A DNA stretch of 64,000 bases from Parapristionchus giblindavisi (lineage: Eukaryota; Nematoda; Chromadorea; Rhabditida; Diplogasteridae). A program made the translations under genes and the position numbers. Positions 1 to 11,545 of the stretch are shown piece after piece. The DNA lies in contig CALSFV010000236.1 of NCBI GenBank assembly GCA_943737045.1, positions 281,001 through 345,000 of the forward strand, given 5' to 3'. The notes beneath the pieces were generated by a model. That model saw only the letters and a list, made by a program, of their open reading frames with translations, had not been told where the DNA came from and searched no databases. Position 1 is the first letter of the stretch. Each line of letters begins with the position of its first letter.

Positions 1-994
1 ATTTTTTGACTGTGCCGGCACTTGGTCGTTTCTTACACAAACGGCCTCATATAATGTGTTTAAAGTAACAGCAATCGAAAGCCACATATTGCCATGGTGA
101 CGCCTTACATCTTTTCACCTAGCAAGAAGTGATTTGCATTAAAGGGAAAGTTACCTTTGTCAAAAACCCCACTTGAACGACAAGTCTCTCACAGCTAAAT
201 CGGGCATATGGTAGATTGTTAATAGATTAAGAAAAAAATTAGGGCCCAAGGAGTAGCCCAAGGAGACCCATAAAGTGGAGTGGCCTGAATCAAAATTCTT
301 GGCGCGATGTCCGGACTATGCTCGAGTCTTACAGATCCGGTCTCTTAATAGTGTGACATTCACACAGTTTCTCGTCACTGAACAATCGATTCTTTTGAAA
401 TTTCTATCACAATTAGTGCACCCTCACTTGTCTTTCTTTTAGAGAATAATAGCTACGAATCATGAAAATTGGAAGGAAATGATTTTGCATTTCTGGTTCC
501 GTAAGTAAATAGCCGTAACGCAAACACATCGGCCTTGTATTAAAACAAAAGATGCAGAACAATTTCGTACTGGTCTGAGAGGCGGCAGGAGCTGTCCCAT
601 AGTCCGGAGAGGTTCTGATTCTTCACGAAGTCCAGTGAACTCGTCGTGCTCCAGGAACTCTTCGTTTGGTGGAGATGGAGTAGAGTATCGATGAGTTCCA
701 GACTGAAGATAATATTGATCATTGTTTGAATGATTCCTGCTCTCTGTCTTTCTCTGAATACAAAAAGTAATGGCACATTTGTTGGTACATCCCAATTTGA
801 GTGAAACGAGATCTAGTGATGAACGTTCATCATCGAAATAAGAGAAAAGCGATCTCAATCGCGAAAGTGACATAAAGTGTTACAAGTGGAAGAATAAATA
901 TGCAATATATGAGGACAAGGCGAAAAAGATTGTGTAAAATAACAGCAAACCATTTCCTTCCGAGGTGGAATTCTCGCGATTTCTGGTAAGCTGA

Positions 995-1423
995 CAAGGG
1001 AATGGCCTCAGTTCGCGGAAAGCAAACTGGATAAAATTTTGCATAGGCATAGCTAAACGTATTGTAAGAGCATCGGTAAAATTCAAAAATCCTGGCGTGC
1101 AAAAGCCGACTCAGAAAATCGTTCCAAAGCTTGGTCACATTTGTGAAAATTCCGCCTCAAAGCGATTTTTCGACTCATATTCTGTTCCTGAGTGAAGAGA
1201 ACAAGTGGAACGGTGGCAAAGTGGCCAGTATCTTGGGAATCTTAGCGAAAAATCGTTTTGAGGCAGAATTTTTAGGCGTGTGACCAAACTTTGGACCAAT
1301 TTTTTGGTACGGCTATTGCACGCCAGGATTTTTAGACTTCACCAATGATCTTACAATACGTTCAGCTGTGCCTATTCAAATTTTCATAAAGTTTGCTTTC
1401 CGCGAGCTGAGACCATTCCCTTG
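995..1423. mobile_element. MITE, TIR CAAGGGAATGG, TSD TGA, inside exon beta of unit Z
   Basis: Foldback element whose ends are CAAGGGAATGG and its reverse complement, flanked by TGA at 992-994 and 1424-1426. The uninterrupted paralogous exon (for example near 7370) reads straight through TGA, which gives an empty-site comparison. A three-base TSD of this kind suggests PIF/Harbinger-like mobilisation (inference). Confidence 0.8.
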
Positions 1424-1595
1424 TGAGTCGTTGGCTTCTCTGTAGTGGTTGCTCACCCTCGACAATAGCCTGGATACCACATCATGAATTCACCGTATAA
1501 CATAACATAATTTATCAGGGATCGCATAGTTGCGCTGATCAGACTTTAGGTATTAACCGTATGCACAGCAGTATTCAAAATGAAGAAAGATTGTG

Positions 1596-1688
1596 GGCAC
1601 TTCTTCGGTTTCTGGCCACCGATTGAAAAGATTGAAATGGGGCTGGGGTGAGGTGGGGTGGGGGTGGCCAGAAAACCGAAGAAGTGCC
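1596..1688. repeat. Short palindromic repeat, arms GGCACTTCTTCGGTTTCTGG
   Basis: About 93-bp hairpin with arms GGCACTTCTTCGGTTTCTGG and a G-rich centre. The same hairpin occurs at the equivalent place in other array units (about 18246-18340, 22836-22924, 26375-26465). A longer relative lies at 6028-6395. Confidence 0.7.
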
Positions 1689-1764
1689 AGACTGTGTATA
1701 CAAGTTTAAATCTCAAGAACGAAATCGCTGCTTTTGTTATTCACAAAGAAAAGAAAAAAGTTTT

Positions 1765-2935
1765 GGCTCTGTTCTACTTTACGGGTCCCATGGAAGTTTA
1801 CCGGTCCCAAGAAAGTTTACGGGTCCCATGAAAGTTTACCGGTCCCAAGAAATTATAACGGTCCCAAGAAATTTTAACGGTCGCATAAAACTTTACCGGT
1901 CCCATAAAACTTTACCGTTAACATACGAGTAGAAAATTCAGGAAAAGTAAGCGCTCTAACAAGGGAATGTTCTCAACTCACCATGGAGTTATGACTAGAG
2001 ACATATACCATTCGAACCGTCATGTGATTCTGTCTGGAAATCCGTTGAGTCTACTTGCCACGAGCTTCTGGTATTCGAAAAAATCGATAATGAAATGTTG
2101 TTTTTCGAGATTTAGCAGGCCTACATAAAATTCACTTCACTGCTTAATGAACCTTCTAGTGTAGTGCGATTAAAAATATATATTTTTGGGGAAAAAGCTG
2201 AAATAGACTTTGACTTAAATTTTATAAAATGTTTGCAAAAAATTGGATGTAAGGTGGGAACGAACCAATAACCAATTATAATACATGCATGCGCCTTGTA
2301 CACTACACCAGATGGTTCATTGAGAAGAGAAGTGAATATTAAGTTTACCTACAAAGCCTCGAAATACAACATTTCATTATCGATTTTCTCGAAAACCAGA
2401 AGCTCGTGGCAAGTAGACTCAACGGATTTCCAGACAGAATCACATGACGATTCGAATGGTATATGTCTCTAGTCATAACTCCATGGTGAGTTGAGAACAT
2501 TCCCTTGTAAGATTTTCATAACTTCATTCACTACGCTGTGCCAGTAATAGGATGAATGAGTACGTTTATATGACCATATCAGCATTTGTCATGTAATCGA
2601 GAGATTGAAGATGCAATGTGTTGTTCAGAAGTAGATATAGCACCCCACCTCTCTTTATCAATTAGCCGTTATCTCCTTTATTACACGATAAACTCTAATG
2701 AGTAATTGAGTTTTTACTATCAAAATGCAATGAAAAAAATAGAATGCAGAAAAAAAAACTAATTATTTCCGATTCATGGGACCGGTAAAGTTTCATGGGA
2801 CCGGTAAAGTTTTATGGGACCGTTAAAATTTCTAGGGACCGGTTAAATTTCATGGGACCGGTAAACTTTCATGGGACCCGTAAACTTTCTTGGAACCGGT
2901 AAACTTCCATGGGACCCGTAAAGTAGAAAAGAGCC
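1765..2935. mobile_element. Inverted-repeat element with 8-bp TSD and VNTR arms
   Basis: The ends are GGCTCT... and its complement, flanked by perfect 8-bp repeats AAAGTTTT (1757-1764 and 2936-2943). Both arms (about 1780-1925 and 2776-2930) consist of tandem units of roughly 20 bp based on GGTCCCATGAAAGTTTACC, inverted relative to each other. An 8-bp TSD fits hAT-like or related transposases (family knowledge). No transposase is visible. A second MITE is nested at 1960-2507. Confidence 0.75.
1960..2507. mobile_element. Nested MITE, TIR CAAGGGAATG, TSD TAA
   Basis: 548-bp foldback, ends CAAGGGAATGTTCTCAACTC and complement, flanked by TAA at 1957-1959 and 2508-2510. It belongs to the same terminal family as the elements at 995, 20555 and 55578, and lies inside the VNTR-armed element. 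Confidence 0.8.
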
Positions 2936-3211
2936 AAAGTTTTCCCTTACCAAAATCATTTCCGGGTTAGGCATGGATTCGGATAGATAGTGTCGATGTT
3001 TCTCGATTACTTCTCTGATTGACCGAAATATCTGTGGAGAAAAATCCTTTTTTTCCTCAAATATATGCCAGATCACACTGTTTTTTCTTGATATAATGTG
3101 ACTAACAGTAACAGTAATTGAAAGACACAAATTGCTATGGTAACGCCTTACATCTTTTCACCTAGCATGAAGTGATTTGCATTCATGACGCATTGTCCTA
3201 TCAAATATATA

Positions 3212-4430
3212 CAGTAGACGACACAATTATATCATATTTCAGTATTTCCGTCATAAAATGCATAAAAGTGGGCAAATCTTTCCCAATTTTTTACAGGTAA
3301 TAATCCGTCTATGTATGGTTCTTTGGGCAATTACTTGTTGAAATACCACAAAAAGCAAAATTTTAAAAATTATTTTGCCAAAATTGTGAAATTGACGTTT
3401 TTCTGTTTTATTTTATAACAATTTTTATTTTATACTTGTTCTTTTTAATTCATGTTACCATTCATTATTTTATGATTTAGAGTATGGGTAGGCTTCGTGG
3501 AGCAGCCCGTTTAACATGGCAACATCAAAATACGATGGTATGAGGAGCCCAAAGAGGAGACACACAAGTGCAGCTTTCGCAGCAATTCAACTTGTCCCAA
3601 TCAACGATTTTCCAGGAGCAATTATTGGAACACGTAAACCTCACTGACTCGCCATGTCATCGATTGCAACCTCCTGCGGGCACTACGAAATAACACCCAA
3701 ATGTCGACAGTCATGATCAAATCGATCTCCCAGCCATCTGGAGAATCCAACTTGTCCCTCCACACTACTCAACGTAGTAAGAATGATGCTAGAGTCCATA
3801 CACGTTGCCCGGCTAAGAAGCCCTTCATCAGTCCAAAGAATCATGCATGAGAAAGTGGAGTGTGCATTCGCGTATCGACACCGGGGACCAGCAGAGTAGC
3901 GAAATGTGCCAGACTGCATGAATTTGACACTTTAGATCAAAAATCGATGACATGGCGAGTCAATGAGGTTTACGTGTTCCAATAATTGCTCCTGGAACGT
4001 TTCCAGGTCTGTAACGGGTAAGGAACTTGGAAAATTGTTGATTGGGACAAGTTGAATTGCTGCGAAAGCTGCACTTGTGTGTCTCCTCTTTGGGCTCCTC
4101 ATACCATCGTATTTTGCTGGTGCCATGTTAAACGGGCTGCTCCACGAAGCCTGCCCATACTCTAAATCATAAAATAATGAATGGTAACATGAATTAAAAC
4201 GAACAAGTATAAAATAAAAATTGTTAGAAAATAAAACAGAAAAACGTCAATTTCACAATTTTGACAAAATAATTTTTAAAATTTTGCTTTTTGCGGTATC
4301 TCAACAAGTAATTGCCCAAAGAACCATACATAGGCGGATTATTACCTGTAAAAAATTGGGAAAGATTTGCCCACTTTTAAGCATTTTATGACGGAAATAC
4401 TGAAATATGATATAATTTTGTCGTCTACTG
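3212..4430. mobile_element. TA-flanked inverted-repeat element, TIR CAGTAGACGAC
   Basis: 1,219-bp element with very long arms (about 480 bp) starting CAGTAGACGACA, flanked by TA (3210-3211, 4431-4432). Empty sites in other units (for example near 26810) read directly across the TA. The centre, minus strand 3920-3680, gives ILWTDEGLLSRA plus frameshifted pieces that loosely resemble a DDE-type transposase core, but similarity is weak and stops or frameshifts are present. Tc1/mariner-like by TSD. Confidence 0.7.
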
Positions 4431-4582
4431 TAACTTCCCAGGTATATAACTTATAAGGTAAGATATATAACTTTCTTCCATCAACGTCTCTACAACAATC
4501 CCTGTTTCTACTGTACGTATACATTCTACTGTACGTATAAATGAGCATGTCAATAAACCCTATGACACGCACACTCATTTAC

Positions 4583-7500
4583 TTAACAAATGTCACATAT
4601 TTTGAATGTATGGTAGGTAAAACAAATATTTAAAAATCTAACCTCGGTCTTACATTCAGGGAGAATTCCCCATATGCAATTTCTCATGTTGTGAAGACTC
4701 TCATGTCGTTCTTCCTTGTAGAATGCTTTGTTCATACACATACAGTTTCTTATCCCTCTCTTCCACTTTGACGGAGCTCTGGGGCTAGCGAAGTAGGGCC
4801 ACTGCGTTCTGTAAATGATAATTGAAAAAAAACGTAAATAAGGATAAAAGAATGTCCTCAAAAGTAAAAGAAAAGTAAAAGGGACGAAATAGTCTCCGCT
4901 TTTCTTTTTTTCGTTGCTTCTGAACGGAACATTAAATGGCGAACATACTTTATGAAGTCGTATATGCCACGTAATTGAAGACGACAATTCGGACTGTTCT
5001 CGAGGGCCAATAGGGTAAGCATTACATAGGTAAATGGTGGTTTCTCGTAGTTCTTTATCTCCTTTTGTAGTTCGGTCGTCTTCTGAAAATATGAGTTAAT
5101 AGTATGACGTTCCCACAGTTTCTCGTCACTGAACAATCGATTTTTTTGAAATTTCTATCACAATTAGTGTGCACCCTCACTTGTCTTTCTTTTAGAGAAT
5201 AATAGCTACGAATCATGAAAATCGGAAGGAAATGATTTTGCGTGTCCGGTCCCGTAAGTAACATAAACACATCGGCCTTGTATTAAAACAAAAGATGCAG
5301 AACAATTTCGTACTGGTCTGAGAGGCGGAAGGAGCAGTCCCATAGGGCGATGAGAATCAGATTCCTCTCGAGGTCCACTGAACTCGTCCTGCTCCAAGTA
5401 CTCATCATGTTGTGGGGATGGAGTAGGGTATCGATGAGTTCCAGACTGAAAATAATATTTGATAATATATTAAGAGGCATGTTCTCTAACACTCGATCAT
5501 ATTCGACCACCCCCTGACGCGTGCGCTAGATTTGAGAACTGTGGGTCCATACTTGGGTGTTAAGAGTGTCACCGGCACTTATTCCACAAAACAGAAAATT
5601 CATAAAATTCAATTTGAGTGCCTACTTTCACGGTAAATTTCTGAATTATTGCAGTTTGTCGACTCGAATGCTGCGACAATGAGCAAACGACAATGACAAT
5701 GTGAAGTTTCAGCATAGTAGAACTGAAATCCCGGCATTCGGCTCACTTTTGAAAAATCGATTTCCATGTCCCAGGGGTAATGGTAAAAAAAATAAATTTT
5801 CCGAAATAAACGATTTTCATATTGATTATGTACATTGCAAGGCACTAAGACAGAATGTTACAGAACGCAAATTGGAAACTGATTCAAACACAATTCTGAT
5901 TTTTCGCACGCATTCAGCACGAAAATTTTCGAAAAATGGTTGAAAGGAGAGATCAGCCATTGAGCATTGGCTGAATATTATTCACATCATTAGTACATCA
6001 CAATAAGCCGCAGAAATGAAAACATTACGGAACTTCTTCGGTTTCTGGCCACGCCCCCCCCCTCAACCCCCTACCCCTCCATTTCGATTTTTTAGATCGA
6101 GGGAGGACGATGTCCACAGGGGCGAAATGCTCCCCGAGCTCTCCTCAAAATGGGAGAGCTCTGAGAAGGAATCGAGTGTTTTTATAGGGAAATGGGGGGT
6201 GATATGAAAATGAAATTTAATTAGGATGAGAGAGCATGGGAAAAGAGGACACAAAACTCTCATTTCATCAGTCTATCAATCGTGATGCGGTTGGTTTTAC
6301 CACAACCGAGAAGAGGGTCGGTTACTACGTGAAATGATTGCGAGAGGAGAGAGGAGGAGGGGGGGGGGGGCGTGGCCAGAAACCGAAGAAGTGCCAACAT
6401 TTAAAACTTGAGAAATTTTGAATTCTTCGGTCCATGACCGTGAAAATCGAAATTTTCAAACTCATCCAAGTGATGGGCTTCTTGTTTCATTTTACTCGTC
6501 TCGCCTCAAAACTTTGAGTTGGCCACAATTCCGCACCAATCGTTTGGAAAATACAACATTTGTTCGCTTACCCCATCGCTGACGGAAATTCTAGCGAAAA
6601 ATTCGGCAACTGGGTCTAACGTGGAGAACCCAGTTTTAAGTGAAATCAAAGCAGAATTGCTTAGGCTACAATACCTGGTCGGTAAACTGGAGCAAACTAC
6701 AACAAGGGATGATGTGTCCGAAAAAAGCCAAAATTTTGAGTCAAAAAAGTGGTTCAGGAATCAACGCGCATTCGATGCTAATATTAAATTAGCATCGAAT
6801 GCGCGTTGATTCCTGAACCACTTTTTTTTACTCAAAATTTTGGCTCTGTGCACTCTAGACGCATTGCAAATGGTAGTTAGACTTCATCTCAGCAATTCGA
6901 GAATTATGATTTTTTAAACTTTTCGCAATTAAATTAATTTTTCTAATAGCCTGAGGGCAGAAACAGAAAATTTCAGCTGTTTTGTGTAATAAGAATCGGA
7001 ACATCATCTGGATTCGAGGTAGAGAATGAAGCAGAGTCATGTAGACTATAGATGACTTTCCGAGGTTGAATTCTCGCTTGATTAGGAATATCTCATCTTT
7101 TTACGCACACTGTCCTTTTTTGTTTCATTTCTTTTCTTTCGTTTCGACTTGAAAATCGAAAAGTGATGTTCAGTGAGTGTAGCAAGTGGTCGAAAACTAT
7201 TATATTTCAAACGAACAATTCTCCGTACAGGGTAATATTTCGAAGAATAAATAAGTAATAAATGAGGGCACGGCGAAAAAGATTATGCAAAAAATAACAG
7301 CAAATTGTTCACCTTCGCGGTTACATTTCCTTCCAAGGTGGAATTCTCGCGATTTCTGGTAAGCTGAGTCGTTGGCTTCTCCTGTAGTGGTAGCTCACCC
7401 TCGACAATAGCCTGGATACCACATCATGAAGTCACCGTATAACATAACATATTTTACCAGGGATCGCGTAGTTGCCTGATCAGGTACTCAACGTATGCAC

Positions 7501-7690
7501 ACCAGTATTCAAAATGAAGGAAAGAAGAAAAGGTATACACGACTTAAATTTCAATAACCAAATCCCTGTTTTTGTTATTAAAAAAAGAAAGGGAGAAAAT
7601 GTCGCTTACCAAAATCAATTCCGGGTTCGGCATGGATTCGGATAGATTGTGTCGATGTTCCTCGATTGCTTCTCTGATTGACCGAAATAT
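4583..7690 (-). CDS. Forkhead-domain protein, array unit A
   Basis: Probable DNA-binding transcription factor. Exons: alpha 7690-7610, beta 7411-7313, Ser/Pro 5445-5314, forkhead-1 5082-4949, forkhead-2 4808-4583. Phases join exactly and give 223 codons from alpha to the stop, ending ICDIC. The forkhead signature is KNYEKPPFTYVMLTLLALEN, then RGIYDFIK, then TQWPYF..RAPSKW and NCMCMNKAFYK, then IWGILPE. These align in order with helix 1, helix 2, the W..SIR recognition helix and the wing of FOX domains. The forkhead-1 donor is GTATGT. The start codon upstream of alpha was not found, so the 5' end is open. The intron at 5446-7312 is filled with repeats. Confidence 0.65.
5508..5870. repeat. Mariner-like remnant shared with 25262-25628
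   Basis: This stretch matches 25262-25628 closely (shared CGTGCGCTAGATTTGAGAAC, TGTCACCGGCACTTATTCC and so on). The 25.6-kb copy ends in CCCACCCTG next to TA, a mariner-type terminus. The copy here runs on into other sequence, so it is truncated or diverged. No transposase is seen. Confidence 0.45.
6028..6395. repeat. Palindromic element, arms AACTTCTTCGGTTTCTGGCC
   Basis: Long version of the GGCACTTCTTCGGTTTCTGG hairpin, with C-rich and G-rich tracts just inside the arms (6053-6062 and 6360-6370). It lies in the long intron of unit A. No coding capacity was recognised. Confidence 0.6.
6726..6845. repeat. Near-perfect 120-bp hairpin
   Basis: Arms of about 57 bp (AGCCAAAATTTTGAGTC... and its reverse complement) meet at TAATATTAAATTA. 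It lies in the unit A intron. Confidence 0.85.
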
Positions 7691-7858
7691 CTGAAAAGAA
7701 AAATCCTTTTTTCTCAAATATATGCCAGATCACACTGTATTTTTTCATGATATACTGTGATTAACAGTAACAGTAATTGAAAGCCACAAATTGTTATGGT
7801 GACGCCTTACATCTTTTCACCTAGCATGAAGTGATTTGTATTCATGAGCATTGTCTGA

Positions 7859-10644
7859 TCAAATTTTTTCCCAGGTATATAACTTATAAGGTAAGATATA
7901 TAACTTTCTTCCATCAACGTCTACAACAATCCCTGTTTCTACTGTATGCATACCTTCTACTGTACGTATGAATGAGCATATCAACAAAAACTTTGAATAA
8001 ATATTTAAAAATCTAACCTCGGCCTTAAATTCAGGCAAAATTCCCCATATGCAAGATGTCCTCCCATGGAGACTCTCATGTCCCTCCTCATTGTAGAAGG
8101 CTTTGTTCATACACAGACAGTTTCTTATCGAGTTCTTCCAGTTTGACGGAGCTCTGGTGCTAGCGAAGTGGGGCCACTGTGTTCTGTAAATTAGAGTTGG
8201 CTATTCGGGGGTTGCGGGGACCGCAATGGCTCGTAAAATCATTGCGGGCCCGCAACCTCCAAGAGAGGCGAGGTGGAGCGATTGCGGTCGCTAAAAGTTT
8301 CGTAACGTCACTTCTGTAATATATATATGTGCGCGGGCAACACCAGACGGGTTTGAACTCGCGGCAGAGGTGATGAGAATGGGGCGTGGTCTCTATGCGG
8401 GCCCGCAATGCGACGCCGGCCCGCATTCACGTTGCGGGCCATTGCGGGCCCGCATCCCGAAACCCGAATACTCTCGTTTTTTCTCCCAGTAGGGCCCCAA
8501 AGTGGGCGTGGTCTAGCTCCCCCACTAGGATTCTAGGACAGGAGAGATGGCAAAGTGGTCGGATCTCTTCCTACTAGTTTCCTAAAAGATTTCCTAGTTG
8601 GATCCTAGACAAAAGCATGCGGCCGCCCGCATAAAACTGCGCATTTGATGCGGTGCAGCTTTTGCCGAGCGCGTTGCGGCCGACGCCGTTCACAAGTTTC
8701 TGTGTTTTTATATCCCTACATTTCTCAATTTGTTTTTGGTTATTCAATATTATACTATAATTACTTATATTGTTTCGTGATGCGTAGGCTTCAACTGCTA
8801 TAAATGTTACAAAAATAATTTAACGGATGAATCCGTTAACGTTCAATCCCAACCCTGATACACATGTACATATTCATATCTGTCTTTATCCATAATTATT
8901 ACAGGAAGGTGGAAGGCGTATGACGAATTATCTATTTTCCGGCCCCAGATCATCTTACAACTTAACAACTTTACTTGTTAGCAATTTAGAAACTACTTTT
9001 AGACATCCCTCACCTACCCGTACATGCGCGTATGGGTCGATTTCGGAATCTCCTCCGTAAACTTTGGCGTTTCCCTTGTTAGTAAAAACCAATTACATAA
9101 CATATTTAACATAACATAGTTTATATAATAGGGTGATTACTGTAACATTCCAGGAACGAGTACGCGTATCGCAATACAGTTGATATTCATCGTCCGCAAC
9201 CGCCTCAGAATGAGGCCGACGACTATTCTCCCAAAAATCCTTCATCTAATGCAATCCTATATTCTATAAAACTTTGTATGATTCTCTAGATCCCTCTAAT
9301 GCAGACATTTCGACCCTGTAATACTTTGATATAAGAATTTGTTTGATATTACTTTTAATGATTTACTTTTTACACTGTTATACCGATTTGTGTCAGTTGA
9401 TACGGTATTGATACTATACGTTTTCTCCTTCGTTGTTTGGAATATTGATATCATGCACTCTTGAATAAAAAAGTCATTTTACGATAATTCTCGCATCTAC
9501 AGCATCACATAGCAAGACCACGCCCCTCCCCCACTAGTTTCCCAGGACTATCTACTAGTGGTATCCTAGGAACAGAAGGGTTCCTAGTGGGGAACTAGGA
9601 AATCTCCCAAAAGTTTCCTAGCTAGCAACACACTGGGAAATATGCTGGGGCCCCACTGGGAGAAACAAACGAGAGTAGGCAACTCTACTGTAAATGATAA
9701 TTAGAAAAAATAAGTAAATAAGGATAAAGGAATATGCTCAAAAGTAAAAGAAAAGTAAAAGGGACGAAATAGTGCGTAAAACGGGGAGAGTTTTCTCTTC
9801 TCTCTTTTCTTTTCTTTTAGTGGCTTCTGAACGGAGCATAAAAGGTCGAACATACGTTATGAAGTCGTAGAGGCCACGGACTTGAAGACGACGATTCGGA
9901 CTGTTCTCGAGGGCCAATGAGATCATCATTGCATAGGAAAACGGTGGTGGCTCGTACTTCTTTATCTCATTTTGTAGTTCGATCGTGTTCTGAAAATATA
10001 AGTTCATAGTATGACGTTCCCACCGTTTCTCGTCACTAAACAATTGATTTTTTTTTGGAAATTTCTATCACAATTAGTGTGCACTCTCGCTTGTCTTTCT
10101 TTCAGAGAATAATATAAGAATCATGAAAATTGGAAGGAAATGATTTTGCGTTTCTGGTTCCGTAAGTAAATAGCCGTAATGTAACCACATCGGCCTTATA
10201 TTAAAATAAAAGATGCAAAACACTTTCGTACTGGTCTGAGAAGAGGAAGGAGCTGTCCCATCGGACGATGAGAATCAGATTCCTCTCGAGGTCCACTGAA
10301 CTCGTCCTGAACCAAGCACTCTTCGTGTGGTGGAGATGGAGTAGAGTATCGATCGGATACAGACTGTAAATAGTATTGATTATTATTTACTATTATTACT
10401 GCACTCTGGCTGCACAATCCCACTTTCCCTGACCATGAGTATGAGAAGTAATGGCACAGCGGAAGGTACAAAAATCTTATTTGCATGAACACGACGGAAG
10501 ATTTTTCGTAAATGAATAGGTAATGTGACATGTCCATAAATATACCTTCGTTGATACATTCACTCTATCGAAGTCGAGATTGTAGTATTTATTGTGAAGA
10601 TCACAATCCTGATACTGATGAATTGATGAAAACCCGAAATTCAT
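7859..10644 (-). CDS. Forkhead-domain protein, array unit B
   Basis: Exons 10644-10546 (MNFGFSSIHQYQDCDLHNKY...), 10363-10232 (SVSDRYSTPSPPHEECL...), 9989-9856 and 8183-7859, a total of 229 codons plus stop with all phases matching. The ATG follows TTTTCAGCG, a plausible trans-splice site. The forkhead domain starts at KYEPPPFSYAMMISLALENS, runs through RGLYDFIT/TQWPHFAST, then SIRNCLCMNKAFY (recognition helix) and IWGILPEF (wing). A 1,496-bp hAT-like element fills intron 3 and abuts the acceptor of exon 4. Unit B is the close paralog of unit F. Expected to act in the nucleus; DNA specificity is unknown. Confidence 0.7.
8192..9687. mobile_element. hAT-like element, TIR TAGAGTTGGC, 8-bp TSD CTGTAAAT
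   Basis: The ends TAGAGTTGGC and GGCAACTCTA are flanked by perfect CTGTAAAT repeats (8184-8191 and 9688-9695). The first about 280 bp is a palindromic block with GCGGGCCCGC motifs, related to the element at 63125. Inner arms carry CCTAGTAGG/ACTAGGA-type repeats. About 850 bp of AT-rich centre has no recognisable transposase. The other units lack this insertion. Confidence 0.85.
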
Positions 10645-10771
10645 CGCTGAAAATGCATTATTTTAAACGCCAAAGCTGATCAACATCAAGAGAACGGATC
10701 AGTAGATATGAAACTAATATGAACAAAGAAATATGTAAAGAAAGGCGAAAATAATAAACGTTTCTTCAAGG

Positions 10772-10878
10772 CACATGCTAATTAGACTCTCCACATACTC
10801 TCTCGTAGACCAAGAAAGCGAGAGAGTGTGGCTAGAGCGGAGTGTCGCAAATTTGCTTGGTATATCACGTTAAACTGT
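10772..10878. repeat. Foldback MITE with CTCTCTCGTAGACnAAGAAAGCG core
   Basis: Small hairpin of about 110-130 bp built on ACTCTCTCG...CGAGAGAGTGTGGC. Further copies lie near 28228-28345, 36522-36628, 42490-42590, 43471-43581, 50355-50476, 56408-56515, 58180-58290 and 62850-62970, often next to TTTAAAG. This is the most frequent small repeat in the window. Confidence 0.7.
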
Positions 10879-11545
10879 GTTGGACAGATTAGAAAGGCGC
10901 GATCAATAGCATGACTCTTCCGTTTCTAGACATGGGAAGGGGTCATTGATTGGGTCAACAGTTGGATTGACAAGATCAGCCAGAGGGCGCGATGTCGTTT
11001 CCTAAAGAATCCCTATAATTCCTTCCGTTTTTATGGTGTCATCTCTACGAAATCAATACAATGGTGGGATGAGTGTAGATTACATTTACATTGAATAATA
11101 CATTAATGTAAGTTGCGCCAGATGAAAATGAACCGGATAGTTCACCAATAAGTACAGACAACAGACACTTTCTGATTGTCTATTCCCCGTCTGATCGATA
11201 TATTATATCCTCCTCCCCTCCTCCCGGTTAGGAATATTCTCATTAAATGTACTTCAATCAATGTCTGATGCAGTTTAATTGAAAGAGTGTATCGCTCATC
11301 CACTTATTATATCTCTACATGTCACATGTACAGGTTGTACAAGTTAAGCAGGCTACATAAATGTCATATTGTTAGATCCTCTATCGATTTATGATATTAC
11401 CATATGATGTCATAGAATTGTGACATAATAATTTATATGTACTTATGATACATTTTATTGCATTAAAGTTTCGCATTGAAACCACACAGAGATGAAAGAT
11501 ACAAGAACAATCGAATAGAGCCAAATCTCATTTATCGGAAATGAT

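Larger units (their letters stand above)
571..3031 (-). pseudogene. Broken forkhead-array unit Z (alpha, interrupted beta, Ser/Pro exon)
   Basis: Leftmost unit of the array, recognised by exon homology. Exon alpha (3031-2951, 27 codons, begins IFRSIREVIEK) is intact between CAG and GTAAGG. Exon beta (starts 1469) is cut by a 429-bp MITE at 995-1423 and has lost its 3' end and splice donor. The Ser/Pro exon (702-571, 44 codons, SGTHRYSTPSPP...LPPLRP) is open. The forkhead exons expected next to the left are absent: sequence below about 340 no longer matches the other units. The unit therefore cannot encode a forkhead protein within this window. Two nested elements (1765-2935 and 1960-2507) separate alpha from beta. 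Confidence 0.6.

Noticed and set aside
1770..2930. CRISPR-like repeat array
   Set aside because: Repeats are contiguous without unique spacers, mirrored in both arms of a transposon, in a eukaryotic genome.
2843..3130. N-terminal extension upstream of exon alpha (MCLSITVTVSH...)
   Set aside because: The sequence before the CAG is not frame-conserved between array units, so it is more likely intron.
3683..4126. Possible intact transposase in the TA element
   Set aside because: Only short frameshifted similarity to DDE transposases in a 200-bp centre; the rest is inverted arms.
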